The notes below the pieces were generated by a model that was not told where the DNA came from, searched no databases, and worked only from the letters and a program-made list of their open reading frames with translations. From Rhizobium anhuiense (GTDB lineage: Bacteria > Pseudomonadota > Alphaproteobacteria > Rhizobiales > Rhizobiaceae): a stretch of DNA of 64,000 bases. Shown piece by piece: positions 34,530 through 44,408 of this stretch (positions are counted from its first letter, which is position 1; each line of letters begins with the position of its first letter). The DNA lies in NCBI RefSeq assembly GCF_003985145.1, contig NZ_ML133533.1, positions 1-64,000 of the forward strand, read 5' to 3'. A program made the translations under genes and the position numbers.

Positions 34530-35414
34530 TCAGAGCGCTTCCGCGCCCGAAATGATTTCAATGAGTTCCTTGGTGATCTGCGCCTGACGCTGGCGGTTGT
34601 AGCTCAGCGTCAGCTTATTGATCATCTCACCGGCATTACGCGTCGCATTGTCCATCGCGCTCATCTTGGCGCCCATTTCACCCGCGACGTTCTCAAGAAG
34701 CGCGCGGAAGACCTGGACGGAGATGTTGCGCGGGATCAGATCTTCAAGGATCGATGCCGGATCCGGCTCGTATTCGTAGACAGCGCCTGCATGGGCGGCA
34801 TCTTCGGCCTGCACAGCTCCCGTTGAAGCCGGGATGAGCTGCTGCGCCGTCGGAATCTGGCTGATCACCGATTTGAACTCGGAATAAAACAGCGTGCAGA
34901 CGTCGAATTCGCCGGCAGCATACATCTCGATAAGGCGTTTACCGATCTGATCCGCATTCTCGAAGCCGACCCGCTTGACGTCCCGCAATTCCTTGCGCTC
35001 GATGATCAGCGAAGCGAATTCGCGGCGAAGGATGTCGTAACCCTTCTTGCCGACGGTGAAGATTTTCACCGTCTTGCCCTCGGAAACCAGCTTGCGCACA
35101 TGTTCGCGCGCGAAGCGCGCAATCTGCGAGTTGAAACCGCCGCAAAGACCGCGTTCGGCCGTGCACACCACCAGCAGATGAACCTGGTCCTTGCCGGTGC
35201 CGGTCATCAGCGCCGGCGCGCCATCGGCGTCGGTGACAGCCTTGGCGATATTCGCCAGAACTGCACCCATGCGCTCCGAATATGGCCGAGCGGCCTCGGC
35301 CGCCTCCTGCGCGCGCCGAAGCTTCGCCGCGGCGACCATTTTCATCGCCTTGGTGATCTTCTGCGTCGCCTTGACGGAGGCGATCCGGTTTTTCAGATCC
35401 TTAAGTGAAGGCAT
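34530..35414 (-). CDS. atpG: ATP synthase F1 gamma subunit
   Basis: 294 residues, the rotor shaft. Starts MPSLKDLKNRIASVKATQKITKAMKMV in the long N-terminal helix, has AERGLCGGFNSQIAR in the Rossmann-like middle domain, and ends in the second long helix (MDNATRNAGEMINKLTLSYNRQRQAQITKELIEII). All regions expected for a full-length gamma are present. It lies 28 bp after atpA. Confidence 0.96.
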   Translation of the reverse strand: MPSLKDLKNRIASVKATQKITKAMKMVAAAKLRRAQEAAEAARPYSERMGAVLANIAKAVTDADGAPALMTGTGKDQVHLLVVCTAERGLCGGFNSQIARFAREHVRKLVSEGKTVKIFTVGKKGYDILRREFASLIIERKELRDVKRVGFENADQIGKRLIEMYAAGEFDVCTLFYSEFKSVISQIPTAQQLIPASTGAVQAEDAAHAGAVYEYEPDPASILEDLIPRNISVQVFRALLENVAGEMGAKMSAMDNATRNAGEMINKLTLSYNRQRQAQITKELIEIISGAEAL

Positions 35415-35442
35415 CCGTTATCCGTCCTAACTTAGGGCCCGA

Positions 35443-36972
35443 TTACGAGAAAGACTTTGCGAAGCTATCGAGAGCAGCGGTAAGCTTGCCCCTGGTATCG
35501 TCGCTGATTGCCTTTTCCGTGCGGATCGCGTCGAGGATGGCGGAGCCTTCCGAACGCAGATATGAGAGGAAGCCCTGCTCGAACTTGCCGACCGAAGCGA
35601 CCGGCAGCTTGTCGAGATAGCCGTTGACGCCTGCAAAGATCACGGCGACCTGCTCTTCCGTCTTCAGCGGCGAGAACTGCGGCTGCTTCAGGAGTTCGGT
35701 CAGGCGTGCGCCGCGGTTCAGCAGGCGCTGCGTCGCAGCGTCGAGGTCCGAACCGAACTGGGCGAAGGCGGCCATTTCGCGATACTGGGCGAGTTCGCCC
35801 TTGATCGAGCCGGCAACCTGCTTCATCGCCTTGATCTGTGCCGCAGAGCCGACGCGGGAAACCGACAGACCGACGTTCACGGCCGGGCGGATACCCTGGT
35901 AGAACAGGTCGGTTTCAAGGAAGATCTGACCGTCGGTGATCGAGATCACGTTGGTCGGAATGAAGGCCGATACGTCGTTGCCCTGCGTTTCGATAACCGG
36001 CAGAGCGGTCAGCGAACCGGCGCCCTTGTCGTCGTTCATCTTCGCAGCGCGCTCGAGCAGGCGCGAGTGCAGGTAGAAAACGTCGCCCGGATATGCTTCG
36101 CGGCCCGGCGGGCGGCGCAGCAGCAGCGACATCTGGCGGTAGGATACGGCCTGCTTGGACAGGTCGTCGTAACCGATCAGCGCATGCATGCCGTTGTCAC
36201 GGAAGTATTCGCCCATGGCGCAACCGGCAAACGGAGCCAGGAACTGCATCGGCGCCGGATCGGACGCGGTGGCGGCGACGATGATCGAGTACTTGAGCGC
36301 GCCGCGCTCTTCGAGCACCTTGACGAACTGCGCGACGGTCGAACGCTTCTGGCCGACAGCGACGTAGACGCAATAAAGCTTCTCGCCTTCCGGACCGTTG
36401 TCGTGAATAGCCTTCTGGTTGAGGAAGGCATCGAGAAGGATCGCGGTCTTGCCGGTCTGGCGGTCGCCGATAACAAGCTCGCGCTGGCCGCGGCCGACCG
36501 GGATCAGCGCGTCGATGGCCTTGAGGCCGGTCGACATCGGCTCGTGAACCGACTTGCGCGGAATGATGCCGGGAGCCTTGATGTCGACGCGCGAACGGCG
36601 CGTCGCGTTGATCGGGCCCTTGCCATCGATCGGATTACCGAGCGCGTCGACCACGCGGCCGAGCAGCTCAGGGCCGATCGGAACGTCGACGATGGCGCCA
36701 GTCCGCTTGACGGTGTCACCTTCCTTGATGTCGCGGTCGGCGCCGAAGATGACGACACCGACATTGTCGGCTTCAAGGTTCAGCGCCATGCCGCGGATGC
36801 CGCCCGGGAACTCGACCATTTCACCGGCCTGGACATTGTCCAGACCATAGACACGAGCGATACCGTCACCGACGGAGAGAACCTGGCCGACTTCCGAGAC
36901 TTCTGCCTCTTTGCCGAAATTTTTAATCTGGTCTTTGAGAATTGCGGAAATTTCCGCGGCGCGGATATCCAT
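35443..36972 (-). CDS. atpA: ATP synthase F1 alpha subunit
   Basis: 509 residues. N-terminal MDIRAAEISAILKDQIKNF, P-loop GDRQTGKTA, and the alpha-specific RESISTIVE segments PAVNVGLSVSRVGSAAQ and ALPVIETQGNDVSAFIPTNV. It binds non-catalytic nucleotide in F1. Its ATG shares one base with the stop of atpH (TGATG), a coupling device also seen at both ends of the small gene before atpC. Confidence 0.97.
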   Translation of the reverse strand: MDIRAAEISAILKDQIKNFGKEAEVSEVGQVLSVGDGIARVYGLDNVQAGEMVEFPGGIRGMALNLEADNVGVVIFGADRDIKEGDTVKRTGAIVDVPIGPELLGRVVDALGNPIDGKGPINATRRSRVDIKAPGIIPRKSVHEPMSTGLKAIDALIPVGRGQRELVIGDRQTGKTAILLDAFLNQKAIHDNGPEGEKLYCVYVAVGQKRSTVAQFVKVLEERGALKYSIIVAATASDPAPMQFLAPFAGCAMGEYFRDNGMHALIGYDDLSKQAVSYRQMSLLLRRPPGREAYPGDVFYLHSRLLERAAKMNDDKGAGSLTALPVIETQGNDVSAFIPTNVISITDGQIFLETDLFYQGIRPAVNVGLSVSRVGSAAQIKAMKQVAGSIKGELAQYREMAAFAQFGSDLDAATQRLLNRGARLTELLKQPQFSPLKTEEQVAVIFAGVNGYLDKLPVASVGKFEQGFLSYLRSEGSAILDAIRTEKAISDDTRGKLTAALDSFAKSFS

Positions 36973-37538
36973 CAGCCAACCTCTTTCAATGCGAGCTTAA
37001 GGGTAGAGAGTTTGGTACGAAGAGACGTATCAATCTGACGGGACCCGACCTTCACGATCAGACCACCAAGAATTGACGGATCAACCGTGACGGCAATCGT
37101 CACGTCTTTGCCGGTAACGCTCTTGAGTGCCACCTTCAATTCGGTTTCCTGCGCTTGTGAAAGCGCATGCGCCGAGGTGACCTCGGCGGAGATTTCACCG
37201 CGATGGTTCGCGGCGATGATGCGGAAGGCCTTGATCATGCCCGGCAGGGCGAACAGGCGGCGATTGCGCGCCACGACCTTCAGGAAATTGGCGAAGAAAC
37301 CGCTGATGCCAGCCTTCTCGCTGATGGCGACGATCGCCTTCAGCTGGTCGTCGGCGGAGAAAACCGGGCTTACGACGAAGCGCTTAAGATCGGCGCTCTC
37401 ATCCAGCATCGCCTGGAAACGGTCAAGATCTGCGGTTACGCTGTCCACGGCGCCCTGCTCGAGCGCCAGTTCGAAAAGCGACGAGGCATAGCGCTCGGCA
37501 ACGCCAGAAGTAAGCTGGGACGTGTCTGCCACTGGCAC
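36972..37538 (-). CDS. atpH: ATP synthase delta subunit (OSCP)
   Basis: 188 residues from a GTG start. The N-terminus VPVADTSQLTSGVAERYASSLFELA is the usual one for rhizobial AtpH, and AGGGA lies five bases upstream, so the longer reading with 84 extra residues is rejected. It forms the peripheral-stalk cap on F1. C-terminal KVGSRQIDTSLRTKLSTLKLALKEVG is the conserved part. It is the first gene of the F1 operon. As in other alphaproteobacteria the F0 genes must be elsewhere. Confidence 0.95.
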   Translation of the reverse strand: MPVADTSQLTSGVAERYASSLFELALEQGAVDSVTADLDRFQAMLDESADLKRFVVSPVFSADDQLKAIVAISEKAGISGFFANFLKVVARNRRLFALPGMIKAFRIIAANHRGEISAEVTSAHALSQAQETELKVALKSVTGKDVTIAVTVDPSILGGLIVKVGSRQIDTSLRTKLSTLKLALKEVG

Positions 37539-37749
37539 AAATTTCCCTGATTTCAACCCAAAATCCGGCTCTCGGCGGGCGCCGAACCTATGATCTTGAA
37601 TTCGTTTTGATTTCCCCCAGAAATCACAAGAGAAGCCTCTTGCTTCTTCCGAAATTCGGGGTCCGTCTAACATAGGATGTTCGGACTCGCAACACGCGTA
37701 ATGCCCGAATACGCCTTTCACATGAATTTCTGTCCGCAAAATTGCGCAA

Positions 37750-37767
37750 TGGCCTGAAAGCAGGCCA
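37750..37767 (-). terminator. Possible terminator after the small membrane-protein gene
   Basis: On the minus strand TGGCCTG-CTTT-CAGGCCA is followed by TTGCGCAATTTT. The stem is only 7 bp and the T run interrupted. It would separate the small membrane-protein gene from the atp operon, whose promoter must lie in 37539-37793. Confidence 0.4.
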
Positions 37768-37793
37768 CGGAAGCCGTCTGCCGGCAGCAAGAG

Positions 37794-38183
37794 TTACGTC
37801 TGGGTGAAGCCGAAAACGTAGAGCAGTGGTAACGCGGCCAAAGCGATCTGCACAACCAGGAGTAAATAGTTGACGATATTACTCCCCTTATCGGACAGGA
37901 TCGAGATGATCCGGGCAAAGGCAGCCATGGCGAAGGAGGCACCGAGCGCCATGTAGATCCAGTCCTGGGCGAGCATGATCGCCGACAGGCCGAAGCCGAG
38001 ATAAAAGCCGCCCATCGAGCGTCCCTCGCCGAAGCCTTCCGGCCGCCCCTCCTGTGCCTGCAGACCGAGGAGACGGAAAGTTTGGCCCGGGGCGAACATC
38101 ATGATGAAGCCGGCGAGCGCCGTGAAAGCGGCGGAGCAAAAGGCAAGCTGCTCGCCAAGCTCGGTCGGAAAATAAAACTCCAT
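37794..38183 (-). CDS. Small four-helix inner-membrane protein, function unknown
   Basis: 129 residues with about four predicted membrane segments: LAFCSAAFTALAGFIMMFA, GGFYLGFGLSAIMLA, DWIYMALGASFAMAAFARII and VNYLLLVVQIALAALPLLYVFG. The pattern (a conserved FAPGQTFRLLGL loop after helix 1 and an RSMGGFYLG stretch) recalls the DUF4345-type families, but I cannot assign it firmly. It lies between priA and atpH, co-oriented with both. Its stop is ~255 bp before atpH, so a link with ATP synthase is only positional. Confidence 0.7.
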   Translation of the reverse strand: MEFYFPTELGEQLAFCSAAFTALAGFIMMFAPGQTFRLLGLQAQEGRPEGFGEGRSMGGFYLGFGLSAIMLAQDWIYMALGASFAMAAFARIISILSDKGSNIVNYLLLVVQIALAALPLLYVFGFTQT

Positions 38184-38261
38184 GCGTCAGCCCCAAATCA
38201 CCCGGATGAATCAGTGTTTTATGGCATGCGCCGAAAAAGGAGGAAATGGCGACGTTCTGTT

Positions 38262-40478
38262 TTAGAGAAAACTCTGCGGATCGATATCCAGCTGCACCTG
38301 CACCGATCCGCGCTCCTTGGGCGATTGCGACAGCATCACCCGCAAGAACCCCTGCATGTCGGAGTTCCGCCGCCCGTGCACCAGCAGGCGGAAACGGTGG
38401 CGGCCGCGCACCAGCGCGAGCGGCGCTTCGGCCGGGCCGAGGACCGAGATGCCCGACACCTGAGGTGCGGCGTTGCGCATGCCGCGCGCATGGTTTTCGG
38501 CGTCGTGGCGGGTTTCGGCCGAAACGATAATCGAGGCGAGCCGGCCGAAGGGCGGCAATACGGCGCGTTCGCGTTCGGTGATCTCGCGCTCATAGAAGGC
38601 GTCGGAATCGCCTGACACGATCGCCTGCATGACCGGATGCTGCGGCTGGTAGGTCTGCAGCAGCCCATGGCTCTTGAGGCCGGTGCGCCCGGCACGGCCG
38701 GTCACCTGCGACAAAAGCTGGAAGGTGCGCTCGGCCGCGCGCGGGTCGCCATTGGCAAGGCCGAGATCGGCATCGACGATGCCGACCAGTGTCATCAGTG
38801 GAAAATTATGCCCCTTGGCGACGAGCTGGGTGCCGATGACGATATCGGCCTCGCCCTTGGCGATCGCGTCCAGCTCCAGCCGCAGCCGCTTCACCCCGCC
38901 CATGATATCCGAGGAAAGAACGATCGTTCGCGCCTCCGGGAAATGCCGCTCCACCTCCTCGGCGATGCGCTCGACTCCCGGCCCGCAGGCGACGAGATGG
39001 TCGAGCGTACCGCATTCCGGGCACGCTTCCGGCGTGCGCTCGGCATGGCCGCATTGATGGCATTGCAGCTGCTTGCGGAAGCGATGCTCCACCAGCCAGC
39101 TCGAACATTGCGGGCACTGGAATCGGTGACCGCAGACCCGGCAGAGCGTCAGCGGCGCATAACCGCGCCGGTTGAGAAAGAGCAGTGCCTGTTCGCGCTT
39201 CTCCACCGTCTTGCCGATCGCCCGGATCAGCACCGGCGACAGGAAGCCGCCTCGCTCCGGCGCATGCCGGCGCATATCGATGAGATGCAGGTCCGGCAGC
39301 GCCGCATCGCCGAAACGCGTCGGCAGGTGAACGGTGCTGTAGCGGCCGCTCTGCCCGTTGACCTGGCTTTCGACCGACGGCGTCGCCGACACCAGAATGA
39401 CGGGAAAATCGCCGATGCGGCCGCGCACGACGGCCATGTCGCGGGCATTGTAGAAGACGCGATCCTCCTGCTTGTAGGCGGGATCGTGTTCCTCGTCGAC
39501 GATGATCAGACCGAGATCCTCGAAGGGCAGGAAGAGCGCCGAACGGGCGCCCGCCACCACGCGCACTTCGCCGGTCACCGCCTGGCGCCAGACCTTTTCG
39601 CGCATGCGCGGCGCCAGATCGGAATGCCATTCGGCCGGCTTTGCCCCGAAACGATCCTGGAAGCGCTCCATGAAACTTGCCGTCAGCGCGATCTCCGGCA
39701 GCAGGATCAGCACCTGCTTGCCGCGCTTCAGCGTCTCGGCAATCGCCTCGAAATAGACCTCCGTCTTGCCGGAGCCGGTCACCCCGTCGATCAGCGACAC
39801 CGAAAACTCGCCCTTGCGGACGTCGGAAACGATCTCCTCGGCCGCCTGCTTCTGGGGTCCTTCGAGACGGGCTGCGGCAAAATCCGGATCCGGCATCGCC
39901 ACCACCGGCGGCGGCGGCAAAAATATCGTCTCGAAGATGCCGAGCGTGATCAGCCCATCGACGACGCTCGTCGAAACGCCCGCCGCATGCGCCAGGCCGC
40001 TGCGCGTCCAGGAAAAGCCGTCGGAGGCCGTGTCGAGCACCCGGGCGCGCGCCGGCGTCATCCGCTCCGGGTCGCCGCCGACGAACTTCAACCCCTCCAC
40101 CATCGGTTCCGGCTCGAAGGCGTTCGGCGCCCGCAGCGCCATGCGCGCGACGAGGCCGGGCGGCGAGAGCGTATAGGTGGCCACCCAATCGATGAAATCC
40201 CGCATCTCTTTGGAAAGCGGCGGGCAATCGAAGACATGGCTGATCGGCCGGAGCTTCTTCGGATCGACGCCGTCCTCGCCGCCGTCCCAGACGACGCCGA
40301 TCACCTGCCGCGGGCCGAGCGGCACCTGCACGACCGAGCCGGGCTCGACCGCCATGCCATCCGGCACCGAATAGGAATAGGGCTTTGGCGCCGGCATCGG
40401 CACCAGCACCGGAACCGTTCGGTTCGCGGGCGGTGCCTCGAAAAGCGCGCCAAAGAGATCGGACGAATCTGTGCTCAT
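38262..40478 (-). CDS. priA: Primosomal protein N', replication restart helicase PriA
   Basis: 738 residues from the ATG at 40478 (MSTDSSDLFGALFEAPPANR), the typical rhizobial N-terminus. An upstream ATG would add 49 unlikely residues. Order: 3'-DNA-binding domain PVLVPMPAPKPYSYSVPDG, winged helix, helicase with Walker A GVTGSGKTEVY and DEEH box IIVDEEHDPAYKQ, eight zinc-binding cysteines (CRVCG..CPQC, CHQCG, CPECG) between the helicase lobes, and motif V/VI GTQLVAKGHNFPLMTLV and QVTGRAGRTG. It reloads replisomes at stalled forks. Confidence 0.95.
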   Translation of the reverse strand: MSTDSSDLFGALFEAPPANRTVPVLVPMPAPKPYSYSVPDGMAVEPGSVVQVPLGPRQVIGVVWDGGEDGVDPKKLRPISHVFDCPPLSKEMRDFIDWVATYTLSPPGLVARMALRAPNAFEPEPMVEGLKFVGGDPERMTPARARVLDTASDGFSWTRSGLAHAAGVSTSVVDGLITLGIFETIFLPPPPVVAMPDPDFAAARLEGPQKQAAEEIVSDVRKGEFSVSLIDGVTGSGKTEVYFEAIAETLKRGKQVLILLPEIALTASFMERFQDRFGAKPAEWHSDLAPRMREKVWRQAVTGEVRVVAGARSALFLPFEDLGLIIVDEEHDPAYKQEDRVFYNARDMAVVRGRIGDFPVILVSATPSVESQVNGQSGRYSTVHLPTRFGDAALPDLHLIDMRRHAPERGGFLSPVLIRAIGKTVEKREQALLFLNRRGYAPLTLCRVCGHRFQCPQCSSWLVEHRFRKQLQCHQCGHAERTPEACPECGTLDHLVACGPGVERIAEEVERHFPEARTIVLSSDIMGGVKRLRLELDAIAKGEADIVIGTQLVAKGHNFPLMTLVGIVDADLGLANGDPRAAERTFQLLSQVTGRAGRTGLKSHGLLQTYQPQHPVMQAIVSGDSDAFYEREITERERAVLPPFGRLASIIVSAETRHDAENHARGMRNAAPQVSGISVLGPAEAPLALVRGRHRFRLLVHGRRNSDMQGFLRVMLSQSPKERGSVQVQLDIDPQSFL

Positions 40479-40584
40479 CGGGCGAGACCATGCCCGCAAA
40501 TCGATGGAATTGGAACCGCAAAGACAGAGCGATGGGTTCCGGGGCGTCGCGACGATTTGACGACCGAAGCTCAGAGCGCCAGCT

Positions 40585-41475
40585 TCATCTGGCCAAGCGG
40601 TCGCCATCGCCGGAATAGGCTTCATTTGTCTCGCCGTTGCGCTGCCGCAGGCGGATGATCGCCGACGCGTCGCGAGGATTGGGCGGTAGCACCGCGTTCT
40701 TCAAGGCGATCGAATAGGCGTGTTTCGGATGTTCCAGCACGTCCCTGGCATCTCCGCTCTCCACCACCACACCCTTGCGCATGATCACCACGCGATCGGA
40801 AATGTAATAGGCGGTCGCAAGATCATGGGTGATGTAGACGATCGAGACGTTGAGAGAGTCGCGCAGATCGCGGAAGAGATTGACGATCGACATGCGAAGC
40901 GATGCGTCCACCATCGAGACGGGCTCATCGGCGACGATCAGCTTCGGCTCCGGTATCAGGGCGCGGGCGACGGCAATGCGCTGCAACTGACCGCCTGAAA
41001 GCTCATGCGAGAAACGACCTTTTATCTCCGCCATCGAAAGGCCGACGCGCTGAAGGGCAACGTCGGCAAGCGCCTCTTTCTCGGCGCGGCTCTTCGCGCC
41101 CTTGAAGCGATGGGCGGTGGCCAGCAGATACTCGTCGATCCGGGTCAGCGGATTGAAGGCCTCGAACGGATTTTGGAAGACCGGCTGGACCTTTGCCATG
41201 AAAGCCTCGCGGTCCCTGCGGGAATGCACCGACTTCACATCAGCGCCGTCGAAGCGGATGCTGCCCCGATCGGCCTTTTCATTACCGAGGATCATCTTTG
41301 CCAGCGTCGATTTGCCGGAACCGGATTCACCGACGATCGTGAATATCTCGGGCTTGTCGGCGGCAAGGGCGAAGCTGACATCGTTCACCGCCTTCATCTT
41401 TTCGCGCGAGAAGAAACCGCCGATCGGAAAGAGCTTGGTCACATGGTCGAGTTCGAGGAGGAAATGGCTGCTCAT
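40585..41475 (-). CDS. ABC transporter ATP-binding protein (DppF/OppF type)
   Basis: 296 residues. Walker A GESGSGKST (49-57), Q-loop PVFQNPFEAFNPL, signature HELSGGQLQRIAVARAL, Walker B LIVADEPVSMVDASLR, and switch His in IVYITHDLATAYYISDR. It is the second ATPase of the oligopeptide/oligosaccharide-type importer at 40.6-46.3 kb. The ATG overlaps the preceding ATPase stop (ATGA). The C-terminus (RQRNGETNEAYSGDGDRLAR) is not conserved. Confidence 0.9.
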   Translation of the reverse strand: MSSHFLLELDHVTKLFPIGGFFSREKMKAVNDVSFALAADKPEIFTIVGESGSGKSTLAKMILGNEKADRGSIRFDGADVKSVHSRRDREAFMAKVQPVFQNPFEAFNPLTRIDEYLLATAHRFKGAKSRAEKEALADVALQRVGLSMAEIKGRFSHELSGGQLQRIAVARALIPEPKLIVADEPVSMVDASLRMSIVNLFRDLRDSLNVSIVYITHDLATAYYISDRVVIMRKGVVVESGDARDVLEHPKHAYSIALKNAVLPPNPRDASAIIRLRQRNGETNEAYSGDGDRLAR

Positions 41476-42506
41476 TGGATCTGGTACTCCCCGGCGCGGA
41501 AGCATGCGACCCGCCCGCCTGTGGCGCTCGGCAGCATGGCCGGCACTTCACGGGCGCATTTGTCGATCGCAATCGGACAGCGTGGATGGAACCGGCATCC
41601 TGAAGGCGGATCCGAAAGCGCCGGCGGCTTGCCTTTAAGGCTCTTTCGCGTCGAGACGTCGCCGATGCGCGGCAGGCTGCCGATCAGATGGACGGTATAG
41701 GGATGCTGGGGATTGTCGAAGATCGCCTGCGTCGGCCCCTCCTCCGCCAGCCGGCCCGCATACATGATGGCCAACCGGTCGGTGATGGCGGCATGCACGG
41801 ACATATCGTGCGTCACGAAGATGACCGAGGACTGCATGCGCATCTGCACTTCCTTGATCAGCGCCAGCACGTCCTGCTGGACGAGCACGTCGAGCGCCGT
41901 CGTCGGCTCGTCGGCGATGATGAATTCCGGCTCGCAGACAGTTGCAAGGGCGATCGTCAGACGCTGGCGCATGCCGCCCGAAAGCTGGTGCGGAAAGGCA
42001 TCGAGCACATGGGGATCGAGATGCAGCCGGGCAAGATGTGCTTCGACACGGGCGTGGAAGGCAGCGGGATCGAGGTTCATATGGCGGGAGGCGAAATCGG
42101 TGAAGGCGTGTTTGACCCTTCTGACCGGGTTCAGCACGTTCATCGAGCCCTGCATGATGTAGGAAAGGTGGCGCCAGCGTGCCGCCTTCATCTTGTCCGG
42201 TTCGGCATAGACATCGATGGGCCCGTCGGCAAAATTGAATTTCACCGTTCCGCCGACGACGCGCATCGGCGGGCGGATGGCGCCGGCCAAAGTCTTGATC
42301 AGCGATGTCTTGCCGCTCGAGGATTCGCCGGCAATGCCGTAGATCTCGTTTTTGCGGATGGTCAGGCTGATATCGTCGACGGCGCGGATCTCCCGCCGCA
42401 CGCCGAAATAATCATTGACGTAGTAGCATTTCAGCCCATCGATCGTCAGGGCGTCCATGGCGTTTTCGGCAAGGGTCAACGGCCGCCTTCTCATCAGATT
42501 CTGCAT
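41472..42506 (-). CDS. ABC transporter ATP-binding protein (DppD/OppD type)
   Basis: 344 residues. Walker A is GESSSGKTS (60-68), with Ser for Gly at one position but still functional in form. It also has signature HQLSGGMRQRLTIA, Walker B EFIIADEPTTALDVLVQQD and the C-terminal oligopeptide-transporter extension GCRFHPRCPIAIDKCAREVP with its four-cysteine motif. The ATG at 42506 has GGGAG nine bases upstream. ATG at 42458 lacks one. It works with the other ATPase as a heterodimer. Confidence 0.9.
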   Translation of the reverse strand: MQNLMRRRPLTLAENAMDALTIDGLKCYYVNDYFGVRREIRAVDDISLTIRKNEIYGIAGESSSGKTSLIKTLAGAIRPPMRVVGGTVKFNFADGPIDVYAEPDKMKAARWRHLSYIMQGSMNVLNPVRRVKHAFTDFASRHMNLDPAAFHARVEAHLARLHLDPHVLDAFPHQLSGGMRQRLTIALATVCEPEFIIADEPTTALDVLVQQDVLALIKEVQMRMQSSVIFVTHDMSVHAAITDRLAIMYAGRLAEEGPTQAIFDNPQHPYTVHLIGSLPRIGDVSTRKSLKGKPPALSDPPSGCRFHPRCPIAIDKCAREVPAMLPSATGGRVACFRAGEYQIQ

Positions 42507-42510
42507 CTCC

Positions 42511-43368
42511 TTAAGCTCCCATCCGGGCCAGGCGCGAACGCGGGTCGATATATTCGTTCACCGACATGGCGAGCATGAACAGGCCGAGGAACAGGATGAC
42601 GACGAAGAGCATCGGGAAGGCGACCCACCACCATATGCCCGATACCATTGCGGAATGCGCATTGGCCCAGTAGATCATGCCGCCGATCGTCGGCCGGTTG
42701 ATGTCGGAAAACCCAAGCACCGAGAGCGTCACCTCGAGGCCGATCGCCCAGATCAGGTTGTTCATCGTCGTGAAGAAGACGATCGGCATCACATAGGGCA
42801 GATGCTCGCGGATGAGGATCTGCCGTGTGCGCATGCCCGAGAAGACCGCGTGCCGGGTGAATTCCCGGTGGCGGAGAGACAGGGCGACGGAGCGGATCAG
42901 ACGACTGTCATGCGTCCATCCAAGCAGCGCTGCGGTGATCGCCAGCATGAACCACGTCATCTGGTCGCGAAGCACGAAAACCAGAAGCAGCAGGATCGGA
43001 ATATTCGGCAGGGCGCCGAGCGTATCGTTGACCGCCATGATGATCTGGTCTGTCCGGCCGCCGATATAGCCCGAGATCAGCCCCACGGCGATGGCGATGA
43101 TGCGGCTGACGAAAGCGACGATGATGCCGAAGAACAGCGTGTTGCGCATCGAGGCGGCGATCTGCCAGAAAACCTCCTGGCCGCGCGAGGTGGTGCCGAG
43201 CCAGAATTCGGCCGAAGGCGGCATGTCGGGCGCGACGACATAGATGGCGTTCTCGTCATAGGGCGAGAAGAACGATGCCACGATCAACGCCAGGATGAGG
43301 CAGATCAGGACGGTTCCGAGCAGGAACTCCTTGTTGTAGCGCAGCAGGTCTCTGAGGACTTTGAACAT
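42511..43368 (-). CDS. ABC transporter permease (DppC/OppC type)
   Basis: 285 residues, about six membrane helices. N-terminal OppC-like segment (LLGTVLICLILALIVASFFSPYDENAIYVVAPDMPPSAEF; cited in part) then the EAA loop around HREFTRHAVFSGMRTRQILIREHLPYVMP. The permease pair with the next gene forms the importer's channel. An ATG at 43368 is used, and a GTG one codon earlier is possible. Three to six bases separate it from the preceding gene. Confidence 0.9.
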   Translation of the reverse strand: MFKVLRDLLRYNKEFLLGTVLICLILALIVASFFSPYDENAIYVVAPDMPPSAEFWLGTTSRGQEVFWQIAASMRNTLFFGIIVAFVSRIIAIAVGLISGYIGGRTDQIIMAVNDTLGALPNIPILLLLVFVLRDQMTWFMLAITAALLGWTHDSRLIRSVALSLRHREFTRHAVFSGMRTRQILIREHLPYVMPIVFFTTMNNLIWAIGLEVTLSVLGFSDINRPTIGGMIYWANAHSAMVSGIWWWVAFPMLFVVILFLGLFMLAMSVNEYIDPRSRLARMGA

Positions 43369-43374
43369 CACGGA

Positions 43375-44379
43375 TTATCCCAGTTTCACGCGCGGATCGA
43401 TCAGCGGATAGATGATGTCGATCACGAAAACCGCGGCGGCGACGGCGATGATGGCGATGGTGGTGACGCCGAGCACGAGGCTATAATCGCCGGAATAAAT
43501 GCCGGAGATCAAAAGCTTGCCGATCCCGGGATAATTGAAGACGAACTCGACGATGACGGCGCCGCCGAAGACGTTGCCGAGACTGAGCGCCAGGCCGGTG
43601 ACCTGCGGCAGCATGGCGTTGCGCGCGACATATTGTGAAAAGATGCTGCGCGAGCGCACGCCGCCGAGTTCAGCGTAAACGACATGATCGTCGGTGACGA
43701 TGTTGGATACGAGCGAGCGCATCGAGATGAACCAGCCGCCGACGCCGACGAGCACGAGGGTCAGGGCCGGCAAGATGCCATGCTCGATCACCGAGCTGAT
43801 GAAGGCCCAGTTGAAGCCGGGCGGGAGATTGACCTGTGCGCCATCGCTGATCGGCAGGATAGGCCAGATGAAACCGAAGAGGATCACCAGGCTGAGGCCG
43901 ATGATGTAGGTCGGGATCGGCTGTAGCGCCATGATGACGACACCGGCGACCTTCAGCAACTTACTGCTGTGGAAATAACCGGCAAGCGCGCCGAGGAAAT
44001 TGCCGATGATCCAGGAAATGATCGTTGCGAGCGTCAGAAGCCCGACCGTCCAGGGAAGAGCCCGGCCGATCACGGTCATGACGGGGGTCGGGAAGGAAGA
44101 GAGCGATGGACCGAAATCGCCGGTCAGGACGCGGCCCCAGAAGGTGACGTACTGGTCCAGCAACGGCCCGCCGGTGCCGTAGAGTTCACGCAGCGATTCG
44201 CGAAGGATCTCGACGGCCTGCGGATCGGTGGAGCCGAAGCTCGTCAGCAGCGACACGGTCTGCTCGATCGGATCGACCGGCGAAAAATGCGCGATCAGGA
44301 AGGCCAGCGTGATGCCGGTGAAGACCACGAAGAGAAATTGCAGAAAACGTTTTGCCGCATAGATCAGAAAGCCATTCAT
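43375..44379 (-). CDS. ABC transporter permease (DppB/OppB type)
   Basis: 334 residues, six membrane helices. The start MNGFLIYAAKRFLQFLFVVFTGITLAFLIAHFSPVDP is the typical DppB opening, and the EAA-like loop is GGVRSRSIFSQYVARNAMLPQVTGLALSLG. It lies 67 bp after the binding-protein gene, across a hairpin that may lower its expression relative to the binding protein. Confidence 0.9.
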   Translation of the reverse strand: MNGFLIYAAKRFLQFLFVVFTGITLAFLIAHFSPVDPIEQTVSLLTSFGSTDPQAVEILRESLRELYGTGGPLLDQYVTFWGRVLTGDFGPSLSSFPTPVMTVIGRALPWTVGLLTLATIISWIIGNFLGALAGYFHSSKLLKVAGVVIMALQPIPTYIIGLSLVILFGFIWPILPISDGAQVNLPPGFNWAFISSVIEHGILPALTLVLVGVGGWFISMRSLVSNIVTDDHVVYAELGGVRSRSIFSQYVARNAMLPQVTGLALSLGNVFGGAVIVEFVFNYPGIGKLLISGIYSGDYSLVLGVTTIAIIAVAAAVFVIDIIYPLIDPRVKLG

Positions 44380-44408
44380 GACATCGACCCTTCAATAGCA
44401 GAACGGAA

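Noticed and set aside
38637..40658. 673-codon open frame on the plus strand opposite priA
   Set aside because: Composition is Arg/His/Asp-rich without domains, and priA on the other strand explains the bias fully.
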